A DNA stretch of 14,142 bases from assembly GCA_036567085.1 (NCBI GenBank), contig DATCVG010000017.1, positions 1 to 14,142 of the forward strand, in the 5' to 3' direction. The notes beneath the pieces were generated by a model. That model was given only the letters and a program-made list of their open reading frames with translations, did no database searches and was not told where the DNA came from. Of this stretch, positions 1-6,568 are shown in pieces. The first letter of the stretch is position 1, and each line of letters starts with the position of its first letter. The DNA is from Methylopumilus sp036567085. GTDB lineage: Bacteria > Pseudomonadota > Gammaproteobacteria > Burkholderiales > Methylophilaceae. A program made the position numbers and the translations under genes.

Positions 1-486
1 CGGTAAAATGTAATATTTCTTAAAAAAATCCGAGTAGCCTTCTCGTTTCAGATAATCACCTAAACTAATCTCTTCATTACTACTTAATAAGATGATTGAA
101 GACTTATTAAATCGAAGAATCTCTCTAATCATTTTATAAAATTTAGGATTAATAAAATTTTTTCTTTGCGCAAATAGTGCATTGAGATTTGTGCCGTTAT
201 ATTCAAAATCTTTTTGGCTGTCTTTGACACTAAAACTCATAGCACTTTTTTCATAGGGCACTTTAAGTTCATGTAAGAGCTTTAAAAAATTAGGGTATGT
301 TTTTTTGTTAAATACAATAAAACCTGTGTCTACACTCACTTTTTGATTGAATACATCAATGTGATGCGTATGTGAGTGACCCCCAATACGATCATTAGAT
401 TCAAAGAGTGCAATCTGATGATGGGGGTTTAAATAATATGCAAGGGTATTGCCAGAGATGCCTGAGCCTATGATTGCAATCTTCAT
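1..486 (-). CDS. FAD-dependent amine-oxidase-like oxidoreductase (COG2907-type), 3' part cut by window edge
   Basis: An open frame runs from an ATG at 486 to the left edge, giving the first 162 residues; the C-terminus lies outside the window. The N-terminus has the dinucleotide-binding fold: MKIAIIGSGISG gives the GxGxxG loop at residues 7-12, an acidic E29 ends the second strand, and RIGGH at 33-37 is the R-x-G-G motif of flavin amine oxidases and phytoene-desaturase-like enzymes. The stretch VDTGFIVFN (from about 52) is typical of the COG2907 group. That group is commonly encoded beside cyclopropane-fatty-acid-synthase-like methyltransferases and DUF1365 proteins, and related clusters are implicated in oxidising methylated acyl chains. 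Here it is the last visible gene of the lipid operon, starting 2 bases after the desaturase stop. The substrate is unknown; an acyl chain on a membrane phospholipid is inference from context. Confidence 0.85.
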   Translation of the reverse strand, partial: MKIAIIGSGISGNTLAYYLNPHHQIALFESNDRIGGHSHTHHIDVFNQKVSVDTGFIVFNKKTYPNFLKLLHELKVPYEKSAMSFSVKDSQKDFEYNGTNLNALFAQRKNFINPKFYKMIREILRFNKSSIILLSSNEEISLGDYLKREGYSDFFKKYYILP

Positions 487-488
487 AG

Positions 489-1430
489 CTAGCGATGATG
501 AAGTTCTATTTTTTTAGATTCGCGAATATTTTCAGAAACAGTACGTATATCCCAAATAATCCCAATCATCGCCAAAAATTTTAGAACATAATAAGTGAGA
601 TCAATTTCCCACCAATAAAATCCTTGTCTTGCTGATCCAGGGTAATGATGATGATTGTTATGCCAACCTTCTCCAAACGTCAGAATTGCAATAATAAAAT
701 TATTACGACTTGTATCCTTAGTTTCATAACGTTTCTTTCCCCATTGATGTGCAACTGAATTGACTAGGAAGGTGGCGTGATAAAGCATAACTGTTGAAAC
801 TGAAAACCCCCATATCAATAACTGAAAACCATTTGTTTTGAGTTGTGGTTCATATTGATTCAAATAATACCCGACAAAAAATAAGGCAATAGATAATGCC
901 AATGGCATGAGAAGATCGAATCGATCTATGATGCGCAATTCAGGAAATCTAATTAATTCACGTACAAATTTTGTATTAGTGACAAAATTAGACTTGGTCA
1001 AGAACCAACCCATATGACTCCAAAAAAATCCATGCTCTTGAGGTGAGTGTTTATCTTCTGGCGTGTCGGAATGTATATGATGACCTCGATGGTGCGCTGC
1101 CCACCAAAGAGGGCCTCTTTGAACTGCAGTAGCTCCAATCATCGCAAATAAAAGTTGGACAAATCTCGAGGTTCTAAACGTTTTATGAGAAAAATAACGA
1201 TGATAAAAGCCTGTAATAGCAAACATGCGAATAGCAAAAAGAGTGATACATACCGTAAAAGCTGTCCAACTAAACCCAACAATCAAGATGAAAAAACAAG
1301 ATAAATGAAGAAGAATAAAAGGAATGACTCGCATCCAATCAATTTCCTTACCAGAAGTAATAGAGGCATACTTTTCTTCAAGAAAAGAGTTATCAAACCA
1401 AAAGAATAATTTTTTAAATAATGTATTCAT
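489..1430 (-). CDS. Delta-9-type membrane fatty acid desaturase
   Basis: This is a 313-residue integral membrane di-iron desaturase. All three histidine boxes are visible: HRYFSH at 77-82, HRGHH at 114-118 and HNNHH at 257-261, plus the extra conserved histidines in WSHMGW (H139) and NSVAHQWG (H228). This pattern belongs to the acyl-CoA / acyl-lipid delta-9 desaturase family (stearoyl-CoA desaturase type), which uses O2 and electrons from a ferredoxin or cytochrome b5-like donor to put a cis double bond in a saturated chain. Hydrophobic pairs around 35-75 and 172-223 fit the family topology. Length is close to the usual 300-400 residues. It starts 2 bases after the lipocalin stop. No electron donor is fused or visible nearby. 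In this operon it could supply the unsaturated chain that the methyltransferase acts on. Position specificity and acyl carrier cannot be told from sequence. Confidence 0.93.
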   Translation of the reverse strand: MNTLFKKLFFWFDNSFLEEKYASITSGKEIDWMRVIPFILLHLSCFFILIVGFSWTAFTVCITLFAIRMFAITGFYHRYFSHKTFRTSRFVQLLFAMIGATAVQRGPLWWAAHHRGHHIHSDTPEDKHSPQEHGFFWSHMGWFLTKSNFVTNTKFVRELIRFPELRIIDRFDLLMPLALSIALFFVGYYLNQYEPQLKTNGFQLLIWGFSVSTVMLYHATFLVNSVAHQWGKKRYETKDTSRNNFIIAILTFGEGWHNNHHHYPGSARQGFYWWEIDLTYYVLKFLAMIGIIWDIRTVSENIRESKKIELHHR

Positions 1431-1432
1431 GA

Positions 1433-1954
1433 TTAATTTGAATGCTCAATCCAACGAATTTTTTTAATATCATAGCCATCGGTTTCAATTTTTTTCACTA
1501 ATTGCTCTAAAGTCTTCTGCTCTATCTTTTTTTCACGCGACATAATCCAGACATAATCACGGCTATCTCTGGCAATAATTGTATTTTGGTAAGCTTCGTC
1601 TAAGTAAACAATTTTATATTGCGCTTTAATTGGCCATATAAATTGCATACCCCATAATGCGTTACCTGAATCTTTTACAACAAATCCTTTGGGTTTATAT
1701 GTCTTTAAGGGGCCGGTGAGAGTTCCTTCATTAAAAGTGAAAGTGGTACTAATAGTGCCATCCTGATTTAATTCATAAGACTCAATTGCATTAAATGCAT
1801 TCTTCTCAATAAATGTTGGTATGTGTCCGATGACATACCAGGGGCCCATAAATTTTTGCAAATTAACTTCAGAAACAGTTTTAATCGGTGGCTGAGTCAT
1901 ACATCCATTCATTAATAAAAAAAATGCTGTGAGTAAATAATATTTAAATCGCAT
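1433..1954 (-). CDS. blc: Blc-type lipocalin, putative outer-membrane lipoprotein
   Basis: This 173-residue protein starts with a lipoprotein-type signal (MRFKYYLLTAFFLLMNGC). The lipobox cysteine is C18, preceded by Leu-Met-Asn-Gly, which is slightly off the usual consensus. The residue after the Cys is Met, not Asp, so outer-membrane sorting is expected. The lipocalin G-x-W signature is at 37-39 (GPWYVIGHIP), and the family motifs WGMQFIWPIKAQYKIVYLDEAY and YVWIMSR follow in the usual order. Bacterial lipocalins of this type (E. coli Blc) bind fatty acids and lysophospholipids and respond to envelope stress. It sits between the DUF1295 gene (1 base away) and the desaturase (2 bases), so co-expression is near certain. 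A role in carrying or scavenging modified or damaged acyl chains is inference. Confidence 0.9.
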   Translation of the reverse strand: MRFKYYLLTAFFLLMNGCMTQPPIKTVSEVNLQKFMGPWYVIGHIPTFIEKNAFNAIESYELNQDGTISTTFTFNEGTLTGPLKTYKPKGFVVKDSGNALWGMQFIWPIKAQYKIVYLDEAYQNTIIARDSRDYVWIMSREKKIEQKTLEQLVKKIETDGYDIKKIRWIEHSN

Positions 1955-1955
1955 A

Positions 1956-2732
1956 TTATTTTTTCCAAAAGCGAGGAATAATTGTATTCACTTTTTTCTG
2001 ATAATCATCATAATCATTAAATTTTTTATTGAGATTAGCCTCAAGAAGTGTCACACCTGAAAATCTTAATATTAAAAAAGTCATAAGTAGCGGTGCTATC
2101 AAATTAAAATGAATCCCAGTCACAAGGGTAGTGATAAAAAAGCCCCACCACACTAAAATTTCTCCAAAATAATTAGGATGGCGACTTAATTTCCATAGTC
2201 CTGATTGTAAAAGTTTTCCACGATTTTTGATATCATTCTTAAATTGTATCAATTGATAATCTGCAATTGATTCGTAAATAATTCCAAAGAGCGTGACTAA
2301 AATTCCTAAGTAATCTAACCAAGTGAGTGGATGATCATTTTTTGTAGCTATAAAAAGGATTGAACCTACGATCCATGCAAGAATGGATTGAAAACCAAAA
2401 ATAATATATATACTTTTAAATCTAAAATTAGGTTCATTATTTTGTCTAATTTTTAAATAACGAGCATCTTCTGGTTTGCCCCAATTTCTTATTGCCAGAT
2501 AAACTGAAAGACGTAAGCCCCATAATAAAACTAAAAAAAGAATTAGTGCAGTCCTTAATGATGGTGTAAACGCAGTAAAAAAATAAAGTGTGTTGAGTAC
2601 AAAAAATAAACTCCACATAATATCGACATGTGTCACATTGTTTTTTTTAAGGCTTACTAACCAGCCTCCGAAAGCAAACAATAAATTAATCAATAGAGCA
2701 TGCAAAAATATCACGTGCGGAATCCATCCCAT
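1956..2732 (-). CDS. DUF1295 family membrane protein (steroid 5-alpha-reductase / isoprenylcysteine methyltransferase-like fold)
   Basis: This is a 258-residue multi-spanning membrane protein. The C-terminal half has the family core: GLWKLSRHPNYFGEI at 178-192, where Ser-Arg-His-Pro-Asn-Tyr is the hallmark. The earlier segments GLRLSVYLAIRN (72-83) with KPEDARY (86-92), and YESIADYQ (153-160), are typical of DUF1295. Proteins with this fold include NADPH-dependent double-bond reductases and membrane methyltransferases; the bacterial DUF1295 group has no firmly assigned reaction. Start choice is open. ATG at 2732 gives a 22-base overlap with the DUF2878 gene. A GTG at 2714 (codon 7) would give a 4-base GTGA overlap and has a GGGATGG stretch about 9 bases upstream. 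Cluster context suggests action on acyl chains, perhaps reduction of a conjugated or unsaturated bond; this is inference. Confidence 0.88.
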   Translation of the reverse strand: MGWIPHVIFLHALLINLLFAFGGWLVSLKKNNVTHVDIMWSLFFVLNTLYFFTAFTPSLRTALILFLVLLWGLRLSVYLAIRNWGKPEDARYLKIRQNNEPNFRFKSIYIIFGFQSILAWIVGSILFIATKNDHPLTWLDYLGILVTLFGIIYESIADYQLIQFKNDIKNRGKLLQSGLWKLSRHPNYFGEILVWWGFFITTLVTGIHFNLIAPLLMTFLILRFSGVTLLEANLNKKFNDYDDYQKKVNTIIPRFWKK

Positions 2733-3217
2733 CTTTTAGCCATCAATAGAGATAGCGGCGTTAATAAAGCCCATCCTAATCCCAATGCAATAAGCGCATA
2801 AGGCGTCATTAATTGAATCGCATTCAATTTTTCGGCCGCGATATATGCTAAAGGACCACCTATGAGGCCGAATAAAACTGCAAGCAACTTATAATATCTT
2901 AACCAACTTAAGGACACATTCAAGGTGCTCGCAAATAAACCCCATAAAGCCACAATCCAAATCGGGACAATAGATTGTGAAAATTGGCTTTTGTACTCAA
3001 TGAATCCAAAAGCTAATAAGCATTGATCAAATAAAGGTCCTAAAACCATCACAAAAAGAATTAACATAAACGCTTCTTTTTTATAGCGCGCCTGAAAGAC
3101 ATGAATCATTATTATTAAAGCGACAACTATCATCGATGGAAGCAATTTTTGATGAGCCGCTCCCCAAACCGCAACAAACCAGCCTAACTGAAAAAGTCCA
3201 AAATTAATAAGTTTCAT
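2711..3217 (-). CDS. DUF2878 family small integral membrane protein
   Basis: This 168-residue protein is almost entirely hydrophobic, with about six likely membrane segments (roughly 4-20, 26-42, 49-65, 83-99, 108-126 and 138-158). The motif GGPLAYIAAEKL (120-131), the N-terminal NFGLFQLGWFVAVWGAA and the length match DUF2878, a family regularly found next to cyclopropane-fatty-acid-synthase-like methyltransferases. Its ATG overlaps the stop of the methyltransferase by four bases (ATGA, 3214-3217), implying translational coupling. No catalytic motif is evident. It could be a membrane partner or scaffold for the methyltransferase or for the DUF1295 protein that follows; this rests on context only. 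Confidence 0.85.
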   Translation of the reverse strand: MKLINFGLFQLGWFVAVWGAAHQKLLPSMIVVALIIMIHVFQARYKKEAFMLILFVMVLGPLFDQCLLAFGFIEYKSQFSQSIVPIWIVALWGLFASTLNVSLSWLRYYKLLAVLFGLIGGPLAYIAAEKLNAIQLMTPYALIALGLGWALLTPLSLLMAKRWDGFRT

Positions 3218-4272
3218 TTATTTTTTGGTTTCTCAAATTGATAGTGCGTCACCCACCATTGTTGGCCATTTTGATAACCAAATAATTCGGCACAGGCCAT
3301 ATAAAAAATTCTCCAACGATTAAACCATTGCGTTGCATTTTTATTGCCATAAGTTTTTTGAAGGATAGGGTAAATATCAAGTTTTGCTTGATCCATATTT
3401 TCAAGCCAAGCATTTGCCGTTTTTTCATAGTGCGTTCCATCCCAGCACCATTTCTGTCTTAGCTTTAAATGTTCTTGAAAATGTAATGGCAAATCATCGC
3501 TTGGCATCATACCACCTGAAAAGAAAAACTTACTCATCCAATCGTCGTCATCTTTTACTTCAAATGCATAGGGCGTATGTTGATGCACAAAAATATGCAT
3601 AAAGAATTTTCCGCCTGGCTTTAACCATTCATAAAGCATACGATAAAGTTTTCGATGATTGCGCATATGCTCAAACATTTCAATCGAAACAATACGATCA
3701 TAACTTTTAGGTATTTTAAAATTTTTAGGATTAAACCGATTCATGTCGCACGTGATAACATGAATATTTTTAAGCTCCCTTTTCTTGGCCTCATCTTCAA
3801 TAAAAATTCTCTGGGAGTTTGAATTAGATACCGCAAAGATTCGACTCTGTGGATATTGTTGCGCCATAAAAAGAGTCAAGGAGCCCCACCCACAACCTAA
3901 TTCAAGGATCGTCTGACCATTTTTTAAATCTGCATGAACTGCACTTATCTTCAGCGCATTCCACTCTGCATCATCTAGATTTTTTGTATTTTGATCCCAG
4001 TAACAACTACTGTATTTTTTATGTTTACCCAAGCAAAAATCAAAAAAAGTAGATGGCACTTCATAGTGTTGTTTATTTGCAAGGTGAGGGACTAGCGCAA
4101 TGGGTGATTGATCCATGCTCTCAAAAAAATCACTTTTTAGGGCTTGTGATTTTTCTGCATCTTTGTGACTAATTTCTTCAAGACGTTTTTTTAAAAGCTG
4201 TCTAATACCAAAACGAATAAGCGCGTCAGGAAGATAGCCTTTTTCTGCAAGTGATAAAGCTTGTTTTAGCAT
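3214..4272 (-). CDS. Cyclopropane-fatty-acyl-phospholipid-synthase-like SAM methyltransferase
   Basis: This 352-residue class I SAM-dependent methyltransferase of the CFA synthase family is somewhat shorter than E. coli Cfa (about 380). The SAM-binding motif is ILELGCGWGS at 122-131. Upstream are QHYEVPSTFF (68-77) and KYSSCYW (86-92, with C90 in the place of the conserved CFA cysteine). Downstream are IEMFEHM (197-203), MHIFVH (225-230) and HYEKTANAWLEN (281-292), which correspond to the Glu, His and Tyr active-site segments. HYEVP...YSSCYW is the form seen in the subfamily resembling plant coclaurine N-methyltransferases rather than classical Cfa. Expected chemistry is methyl transfer to the double bond of an unsaturated acyl chain on a phospholipid, giving a cyclopropane or methyl-branched product. 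It is the first gene of the lipid operon. I see no convincing promoter in the 41 bases upstream, so read-through from the protease gene is possible. Confidence 0.9.
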   Translation of the reverse strand: MLKQALSLAEKGYLPDALIRFGIRQLLKKRLEEISHKDAEKSQALKSDFFESMDQSPIALVPHLANKQHYEVPSTFFDFCLGKHKKYSSCYWDQNTKNLDDAEWNALKISAVHADLKNGQTILELGCGWGSLTLFMAQQYPQSRIFAVSNSNSQRIFIEDEAKKRELKNIHVITCDMNRFNPKNFKIPKSYDRIVSIEMFEHMRNHRKLYRMLYEWLKPGGKFFMHIFVHQHTPYAFEVKDDDDWMSKFFFSGGMMPSDDLPLHFQEHLKLRQKWCWDGTHYEKTANAWLENMDQAKLDIYPILQKTYGNKNATQWFNRWRIFYMACAELFGYQNGQQWWVTHYQFEKPKNK

Positions 4273-4289
4273 ATTGAAATATTGGAAAT

Positions 4290-4315
4290 AAGATTTATTA
4301 AAAAAAATAAATCTT
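4290..4315 (-). other. A/T-only inverted repeat at the end of the protease gene
   Basis: The arms 4290-4299 and 4306-4315 are perfect 10-bp complements (AAGATTTATT / AATAAATCTT) around a six-base A loop. The right arm overlaps the protease stop codon. The stem is almost pure A/T, and the T-run on the transcribed strand is in the loop rather than after the stem, so it is at best a weak attenuator between the protease and the lipid operon. Chance in AT-rich DNA is also possible. Confidence 0.3.
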
Positions 4316-5318
4316 ACTTTATCTTATCTAATTTATTCGAAATAACTTCTGCAAAACTTGTATTTAATTGATTGACCTTTTTTTGAATATTTTGTAGGGT
4401 CGCTAAATCTTTTTCGGATTCCGCTATTTCAGCAAGTCCCATCATAGCATCTGCATGTCTAGGGTTTATTTTCTCGGCTCTAGAAAATGCCTCTTTTGCA
4501 GCTTTAAGATCTTTTTTGCCCTGCTCAGCTAAGCCTAAAAAATACCATGCATCAGATGAATTAGATTCTTCTTTAATCCACAAATCTGAAATAGATTTAA
4601 GTGCATCCCAATCTTTATTTTGGTAAGGAATCACCACCTTCATAAAATTGGGTTTTTGTTCAAAAGGTAAGGCCCAAAATGGTATGTCCATAGTTTTAAG
4701 AGACTGAGTATCCGGCTCATTCATTAAATGTTTAATCCATTCAACTGGCAAGCTATAAAAAAACCCTTGGGGTCCGGGACTTTTGAATGTTGTAATGCCG
4801 ACTAAATTATACTTTTCATCAAATAATCCGCCTCCACTTGAGCCCAATGAGAATGCTGCATCAGATCTGATGATGACACTGTTATCTAAACGATGGATCG
4901 CTTTTACTGATCCATATGAGGGCTGAGGCACATTGCTTCCATTCGGAAAGCTCACGCTAAAGACATCTTCTTCATACTTTAATGTGTTGCTGTCTCTTAA
5001 GGGAAAAGGTTTGAAGGGAAGCTCTTCAAATTTTAATAAACATAAATCATGTTTCCAATCAGCTTTAAAGCCAATCGGTTTATAGGTGTCATCAAATTTG
5101 GAAATATTGGCCCCTAAAGTATTCGCAATCACATGGCAGTCTGTAGCCACGTACTCTTTACTCACCACCACACCTGAACCTGTGCCTGAGGATCCGTCTG
5201 GCAAATCGACATTGACTGACACTATGGAGTTATTAAGCTCTAATAGTTTTTCGAAGGATGGAAGAGCTACTACTTGGCTCGTGATGAGTAACAAAAATAA
5301 ACTTATAGCTTTTTTCAT
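4314..5318 (-). CDS. Secreted trypsin-like (S1 family) serine protease with C-terminal TPR region
   Basis: This 334-residue protein has a Sec signal peptide (residues 1 to about 18, cleavage near VVA-LP), so it should be periplasmic or anchored outside. The protease domain spans about 25-200. The catalytic triad is visible as H62 in VATDCHVI, D91 in KHDLCLLKF and S161 in LGSSGGGLF. The usual GNSGG is GSSGG here, keeping the nucleophile. Residues 254-300 (DAWYFLGLAEQGKKDLKAAK and the following helix pairs with AEKINPRHADAMMGLAEI) form tetratricopeptide-like repeats. There is no PDZ domain, so this is not a standard DegP/DegS; the TPR tail may take over partner or substrate recognition. It lies 41 bases upstream of the lipid operon on the same strand, which may be a link to envelope quality control. 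The native substrate cannot be inferred. Confidence 0.87.
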   Translation of the reverse strand: MKKAISLFLLLITSQVVALPSFEKLLELNNSIVSVNVDLPDGSSGTGSGVVVSKEYVATDCHVIANTLGANISKFDDTYKPIGFKADWKHDLCLLKFEELPFKPFPLRDSNTLKYEEDVFSVSFPNGSNVPQPSYGSVKAIHRLDNSVIIRSDAAFSLGSSGGGLFDEKYNLVGITTFKSPGPQGFFYSLPVEWIKHLMNEPDTQSLKTMDIPFWALPFEQKPNFMKVVIPYQNKDWDALKSISDLWIKEESNSSDAWYFLGLAEQGKKDLKAAKEAFSRAEKINPRHADAMMGLAEIAESEKDLATLQNIQKKVNQLNTSFAEVISNKLDKIK

Positions 5319-5372
5319 AGTCTATGGGACTTAACTATATCAATATCGTTCATAACAGCACTATAAAAAACC
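5319..5372. promoter_or_regulatory. Divergent promoter region between protease and DUF2237 genes
   Basis: These 54 bases separate two divergent genes and must hold, or lie within, both promoters. The best -10-like hexamers are TATAAA at 5362-5367 (plus strand, only 5 bases before the DUF2237 ATG) and TATAGT on the minus strand (5339-5334). Neither has a good -35 partner, and neither start codon has a clear Shine-Dalgarno sequence, so short-leader or leaderless transcripts are possible. Confidence 0.3.
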
Positions 5373-5729
5373 ATGAAAAATGTCCTTGGAACAAAATTAG
5401 AAATCTGTAACCTTAACCCTATCACAGGATTTACTAGAAATGGGTGTTGTGAAACAGGCTCTCAAGATATTGGCCAGCATACGGTATGCGCTGAAGTCAC
5501 TCAAGAATTTCTTCAATTCTCCAAAATACAAGGCAACGACTTAATCACACCAAGACCTGAATTTGAATTTGCAGGTCTCAAACCTGGTGATCGATGGTGT
5601 TTGTGTGCCAGTCGATGGCTTGAGGCTTTAGAAGAAGGTCTTGCACCACCTGTGATTTTAGAAGCAACCCACGAAAAAGCTTTGGATTTGATTAATCTTG
5701 CAGAGCTCAAATATCATCAATTAAGGTAA
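5373..5729 (+). CDS. DUF2237 family protein (COG3651)
   Basis: This 118-residue soluble protein is recognised as DUF2237 from the start: NVLG at 3-6, C12, NPITGF (15-20), GCCETG (24-29), GQHTVCA (34-40), TQEFLQFSK, GNDLITP (54-60), GLKPGDRWCLCASRW (68-82) and VILEATHEKAL (94-104). Cysteines C12, C25, C26, C39, C76 and C78 match the conserved positions and could bind a metal or form disulfides. The family has no established biochemical function that I know of. The start is fixed by the conserved NVLG right after it, although no ribosome binding site precedes it. The pterin dehydratase gene begins 3 bases after its stop, so the two are co-transcribed and may share a pathway. Confidence 0.92.
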   Translation: MKNVLGTKLEICNLNPITGFTRNGCCETGSQDIGQHTVCAEVTQEFLQFSKIQGNDLITPRPEFEFAGLKPGDRWCLCASRWLEALEEGLAPPVILEATHEKALDLINLAELKYHQLR

Positions 5730-5732
5730 CCT

Positions 5733-6017
5733 ATGGCTTATAACGCAAAAGAAATAGAAGAAAAATTAAAACTTAGATGTACTACTTGGTCTTATATCTT
5801 TCCCTCTATTGAAAAGAAATTTTCAACTGCGGATTTTGATGAATCTATTCAGATTGCAAATGAAATTGCAAAAATTGCTAATCAATTAAATCATCATCCA
5901 GAGTTAATTTTTAGACATAACGCTCTTATCATTAAAACTCATACGCACGATGCATCAGGCATTACAGATAAGGACTTTGAGTTAGCCGAGCATATAGATC
6001 GGTTACTCTCAACTTAA
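5733..6017 (+). CDS. Pterin-4a-carbinolamine dehydratase (PCD/DCoH family)
   Basis: This 94-residue protein has the PCD signature: N53-H54-H55-P56-E57, then H72-D73 in THTHDASGIT, and D81. These align with His61, His62, Pro63, His79 and Asp88 of the rat enzyme by spacing. The family dehydrates 4a-hydroxytetrahydropterin to quinonoid dihydropterin, recycling the cofactor of aromatic amino acid hydroxylases; some bacterial members are thought to act in molybdopterin metabolism instead. No phenylalanine hydroxylase gene is in the window. The usual ThrHisAsp-x-Gly-Gly segment reads Asp-Ala-Ser-Gly here, a mild deviation. It follows the DUF2237 gene by 3 bases, and its stop overlaps the stop of the converging peroxiredoxin gene by 4 bases (6014-6017). 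Confidence 0.9.
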   Translation: MAYNAKEIEEKLKLRCTTWSYIFPSIEKKFSTADFDESIQIANEIAKIANQLNHHPELIFRHNALIIKTHTHDASGITDKDFELAEHIDRLLST

Positions 6018-6547
6018 ATTGACTCTTTAAGCTTTTTTAGATCCTCAATAATTTCTTGGCTATGTTTAGATGTGTCTACGCTATGATAAATTTTAGCAAT
6101 CTTACCTTCCGGGTTAATTAAGTATGTATATCTTTTAGCTAGTTTGATTATTAAGAAATTATTCAACGCACCGTATCGATCTGCAACCTCTCCTGAAGCA
6201 TCTGATAAAAGAGGAAAAGGTAAATTATATTTTTCTGCAAATTTCCGATGAGAAAAGCTATCGTCGACACTGATACCAACAACTTTAGCGCCTAAAGCCT
6301 CTAGAGTTTTAAAATCGTCTCTAAACTGACATGCTTCCTTTGTACATCCAGGGGTATCATCTTTTGGGTAAAAATAAAGCACAGCCCATTTACCTTTATA
6401 ATCATTTAAGCTGACTTGATTGTCTTGGCTATCTGGAAGCGTAAAGGATGGTGCGTCATCACCTATTTTTAAAATCGGTGTTGCCATAACATTCACTCTA
6501 AATAAATAAAATGCTATAGCGAAGCTAATTAAGATAAATATTTTCAT
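6014..6547 (-). CDS. bcp: Bcp/PrxQ-type peroxiredoxin, probably exported or membrane-anchored
   Basis: This thiol peroxidase reduces H2O2 and organic hydroperoxides. The core begins at GDDAPSFTLPD (29-39). YFYPKDDTPGCTKEACQF (58-75) carries the peroxidatic C68 and, five residues on, the resolving C73 typical of the atypical two-Cys BCP group. LPFPLLSDASGEVADRYG and the Ile-Asn-Pro-x-Gly segment near the end also fit. The total of 177 residues exceeds the usual ~150 because of a hydrophobic N-terminal stretch (residues 2-16, then RVNVMA). This reads as a signal peptide or anchor ending near A22. The alternative start is M21 at 6487, which would give a cytoplasmic protein; a weak AGAG lies about 10 bases before it. 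The ATG at 6547 also lacks a clear ribosome binding site, so localisation remains open. Confidence 0.93.
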   Translation of the reverse strand: MKIFILISFAIAFYLFRVNVMATPILKIGDDAPSFTLPDSQDNQVSLNDYKGKWAVLYFYPKDDTPGCTKEACQFRDDFKTLEALGAKVVGISVDDSFSHRKFAEKYNLPFPLLSDASGEVADRYGALNNFLIIKLAKRYTYLINPEGKIAKIYHSVDTSKHSQEIIEDLKKLKESI

Positions 6548-6568
6548 AGGTGTATTGTTAAGCCTTTT

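Noticed and set aside
3249..3602. Short frames on both strands inside the methyltransferase gene
   Set aside because: The methyltransferase frame is conserved through this stretch; the others are out-of-frame by-products.
5086..5334. 82-codon plus-strand frame opposite the protease start
   Set aside because: It lies opposite the signal peptide and catalytic His region of a well-supported gene, with no motif of its own.
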